A stretch of DNA of 43,074 nt. Source: Salinivirgaceae bacterium (GTDB lineage Bacteria > Bacteroidota > Bacteroidia > Bacteroidales > SZUA-534). Location of the stretch: assembly GCA_017645945.1 (NCBI GenBank), contig JAGCNL010000024.1, forward strand, positions 1 through 43,074, read 5' to 3'. Shown in pieces: positions 41,785 through 43,074 of the stretch. The position numbers were made by a program, and so were the translations under genes. The first letter of the stretch is position 1. Every line of letters starts with the position of its first letter. The notes below the pieces were generated by a model that was not told the DNA's origin, made no database searches, and was given only the letters and a program-made list of their open reading frames with translations.

Positions 41785-43074
41785 TTATTTCACAGCGTCG
41801 AAAGCCGATTTCAAGTCGTCGATAATGTCATCGATATGCTCGGTACCAATCGACAAGCGGATTGTACTTTGGGTAATTCCCTGCTCGGCAAGCTCTTGGT
41901 CGTTCAACTGCGAGTGAGTTGTTGTTGCCGGGTGGATAACCAGCGATTTTACGTCGGCAACATTTGCCAAAAGACTGAAAATCTTAAGATTATCAATAAA
42001 CTTCCAAGCTGCATCCTTACCGCCTTTAATCTCGAAGGTGAAGATGCTTGCGCCACCATTCGGGAAGTAGCGTTTGTACAGCTCGTGGTCCGGATGGTCG
42101 GGCAACGACGGGTGGTTAACCTTTGCCACCTTCGGGTTGTTTTTCAGGAAATCAACCACTTTCAGTGTATTTTCAACGTGACGCTCGAGACGAAGTGACA
42201 ATGTCTCAACACCTTGCAACAGCAGGAACGCGTTGAACGGACTGATGGCCGCTCCTTGGTCGCGCAGCAAAATGGCGCGGATGTAGGTTACAAAAGCAGC
42301 GGGACCAACCACATCGGCAAACGAAACGCCGTGATAGCTTGGGTTTGGAGCCGCAATCGGTGCGTATTTGCCCGACTTCTTCCAGTCGAACTTGCCACCA
42401 TCGACAATGATACCGCCCAGCGTAGTGCCATGGCCGCCAAGGAATTTGGTAGCTGAATGAACCACAATGTCAGCGCCGTGCTCAAGCGGACGAATCAGAT
42501 ATGGTGTGCCGAAAGTATTGTCGATAGCCAACGGAAGACCGTGTTTGTGAGCAATTTCGGCAATAGCATCAATATTTGGAATATCGCTGTTTGGGTTGCC
42601 CAGAGTTTCAAGATAGATGGCTTTAGTGTTCGGACGGATAGCGGCCTCAACTTCTTTCAAGTTGTGAGCGTCAACAAAAGTTGTCTCAACACCAAACTGT
42701 GAAAGTGTGTGCGACAGCAAGTTATAAGTTCCGCCGTAGATGGTTTTCTGAGCCACAATGTGGTCGCCGTTCTGTGCCAAAGCCTGAATTGTATAGGTTA
42801 TGGCAGCTGCGCCCGATGCAAGGGCCAAAGCCGCAACACCACCCTCGAGAGCAGCCACGCGGCGCTCAAGAACGTCCTGCGTTGTATTGGTCAAACGACC
42901 ATAGATATTACCTGCGTCGGCCAGTCCGAAACGGTCGGCGGCGTGTTTTGAGTTATGGAACACATACGATGTTGTCTGATAAATTGGCACTGCGCGTGAA
43001 TCGGTTACTGGGTCGGCAGTCTCTTGGCCAACATGAAGTTGCAGTGTCTCGAATCGGTAGTTTTTCTGTGTCAT
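41785..43074 (-). CDS. metY: O-acetylhomoserine sulfhydrylase
   Basis: This 429-residue protein is a Cys/Met-metabolism PLP enzyme of the trans-sulfuration fold. The PLP lysine is Lys210 in [11 protein letters not shown]. Other signatures are [37 protein letters not shown] and [12 protein letters not shown]. Its length (about 430, longer than the 380-400 of cystathionine gamma-synthase) and the [14 protein letters not shown] ending point to O-acetylhomoserine (thiol)-lyase, which makes homocysteine from O-acetylhomoserine and sulfide. The start codon is the last base triplet of the window, so the gene is complete but its promoter is outside. It precedes cysK on the same strand. Substrate choice between acetyl- and succinyl-homoserine is by family only. 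Confidence 0.93.
   Translation of the reverse strand: MTQKNYRFETLQLHVGQETADPVTDSRAVPIYQTTSYVFHNSKHAADRFGLADAGNIYGRLTNTTQDVLERRVAALEGGVAALALASGAAAITYTIQALAQNGDHIVAQKTIYGGTYNLLSHTLSQFGVETTFVDAHNLKEVEAAIRPNTKAIYLETLGNPNSDIPNIDAIAEIAHKHGLPLAIDNTFGTPYLIRPLEHGADIVVHSATKFLGGHGTTLGGIIVDGGKFDWKKSGKYAPIAAPNPSYHGVSFADVVGPAAFVTYIRAILLRDQGAAISPFNAFLLLQGVETLSLRLERHVENTLKVVDFLKNNPKVAKVNHPSLPDHPDHELYKRYFPNGGASIFTFEIKGGKDAAWKFIDNLKIFSLLANVADVKSLVIHPATTTHSQLNDQELAEQGITQSTIRLSIGTEHIDDIIDDLKSAFDAVK

Overview
The window looks like chromosomal DNA of a member of the Bacteroidales (phylum Bacteroidota), probably gut- or host-associated. Signs seen directly are a Bacteroidetes-type TonB with a periplasmic acidic/proline linker, a DUF3078 outer-membrane protein, a giant FISUMP/SUMF1/beta-helix surface protein, a type IX secretion (T9SS) sorting-domain remnant, BspA-like leucine-rich repeats, and several -7 boxes fitting the Bacteroides promoter consensus TAnnTTTG. 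Genes mostly lack Shine-Dalgarno sequences. No tRNA, rRNA, CRISPR array, transposase or reverse transcriptase was seen.

Layout. (1) 1-138: tail of a sialate O-acetylesterase-like gene, then two terminators. (2) 258-3775, minus: pyruvate phosphate dikinase and a TonB-family protein. (3) 3948-15131, minus: one 3,727-residue secreted modular protein with eight near-identical 12-residue motifs, InlB-like repeats, beta-helix blocks and C-terminal SUMF1/FISUMP domains. (4) 15330-19762, plus: a metallo-beta-lactamase-fold hydrolase and a 1,264-residue GAF/receiver/PPDK-N fusion. (5) 19763-26000, AT-rich accessory block: three palindromes at exact 33-bp spacing, a 53-aa gene, a gene split by an in-frame TGA, structured leader RNA 1 plus a small HTH gene, a secreted trypsin-TPR-SUMF1 protein, palindromic repeats and a decayed T9SS domain, and an MNT/HEPN toxin-antitoxin-like pair. 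(6) 26101-32132: CotH-type kinase lipoprotein, D-2-hydroxyacid dehydrogenase, DUF3078 protein, and a cytidylyltransferase-GHMP-kinase-like fusion. (7) 32266-40053, second accessory block: AlbA_2/Schlafen-type ATP-binding protein with a Swt1-type HEPN protein, a 43-aa basic protein, structured leader RNA 2 plus a second HTH gene of the same family, then an operon of beta-barrel protein, secreted protein, LRR-caspase and DUF4384 protein. (8) 40094-43074, minus: sulfur assimilation (metY-like, cysK) with an Rrf2/IscR-type regulator that has a dyad in its own promoter.

The strongest candidate for something new is a module present twice: a Bacteroidetes promoter, a leader of about 140-160 nt with long-range pairing, a run of seven T, a small homologous HTH protein, a gap of about 110 bp, then a secreted protease gene or operon (trypsin-like in one copy, caspase-like in the other). 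In copy 1 the leader can form either a long closed stem or an intrinsic terminator, but not both, because both need the same segment. Function is inferred from sequence only; nothing was searched or computed beyond reading the sequence.
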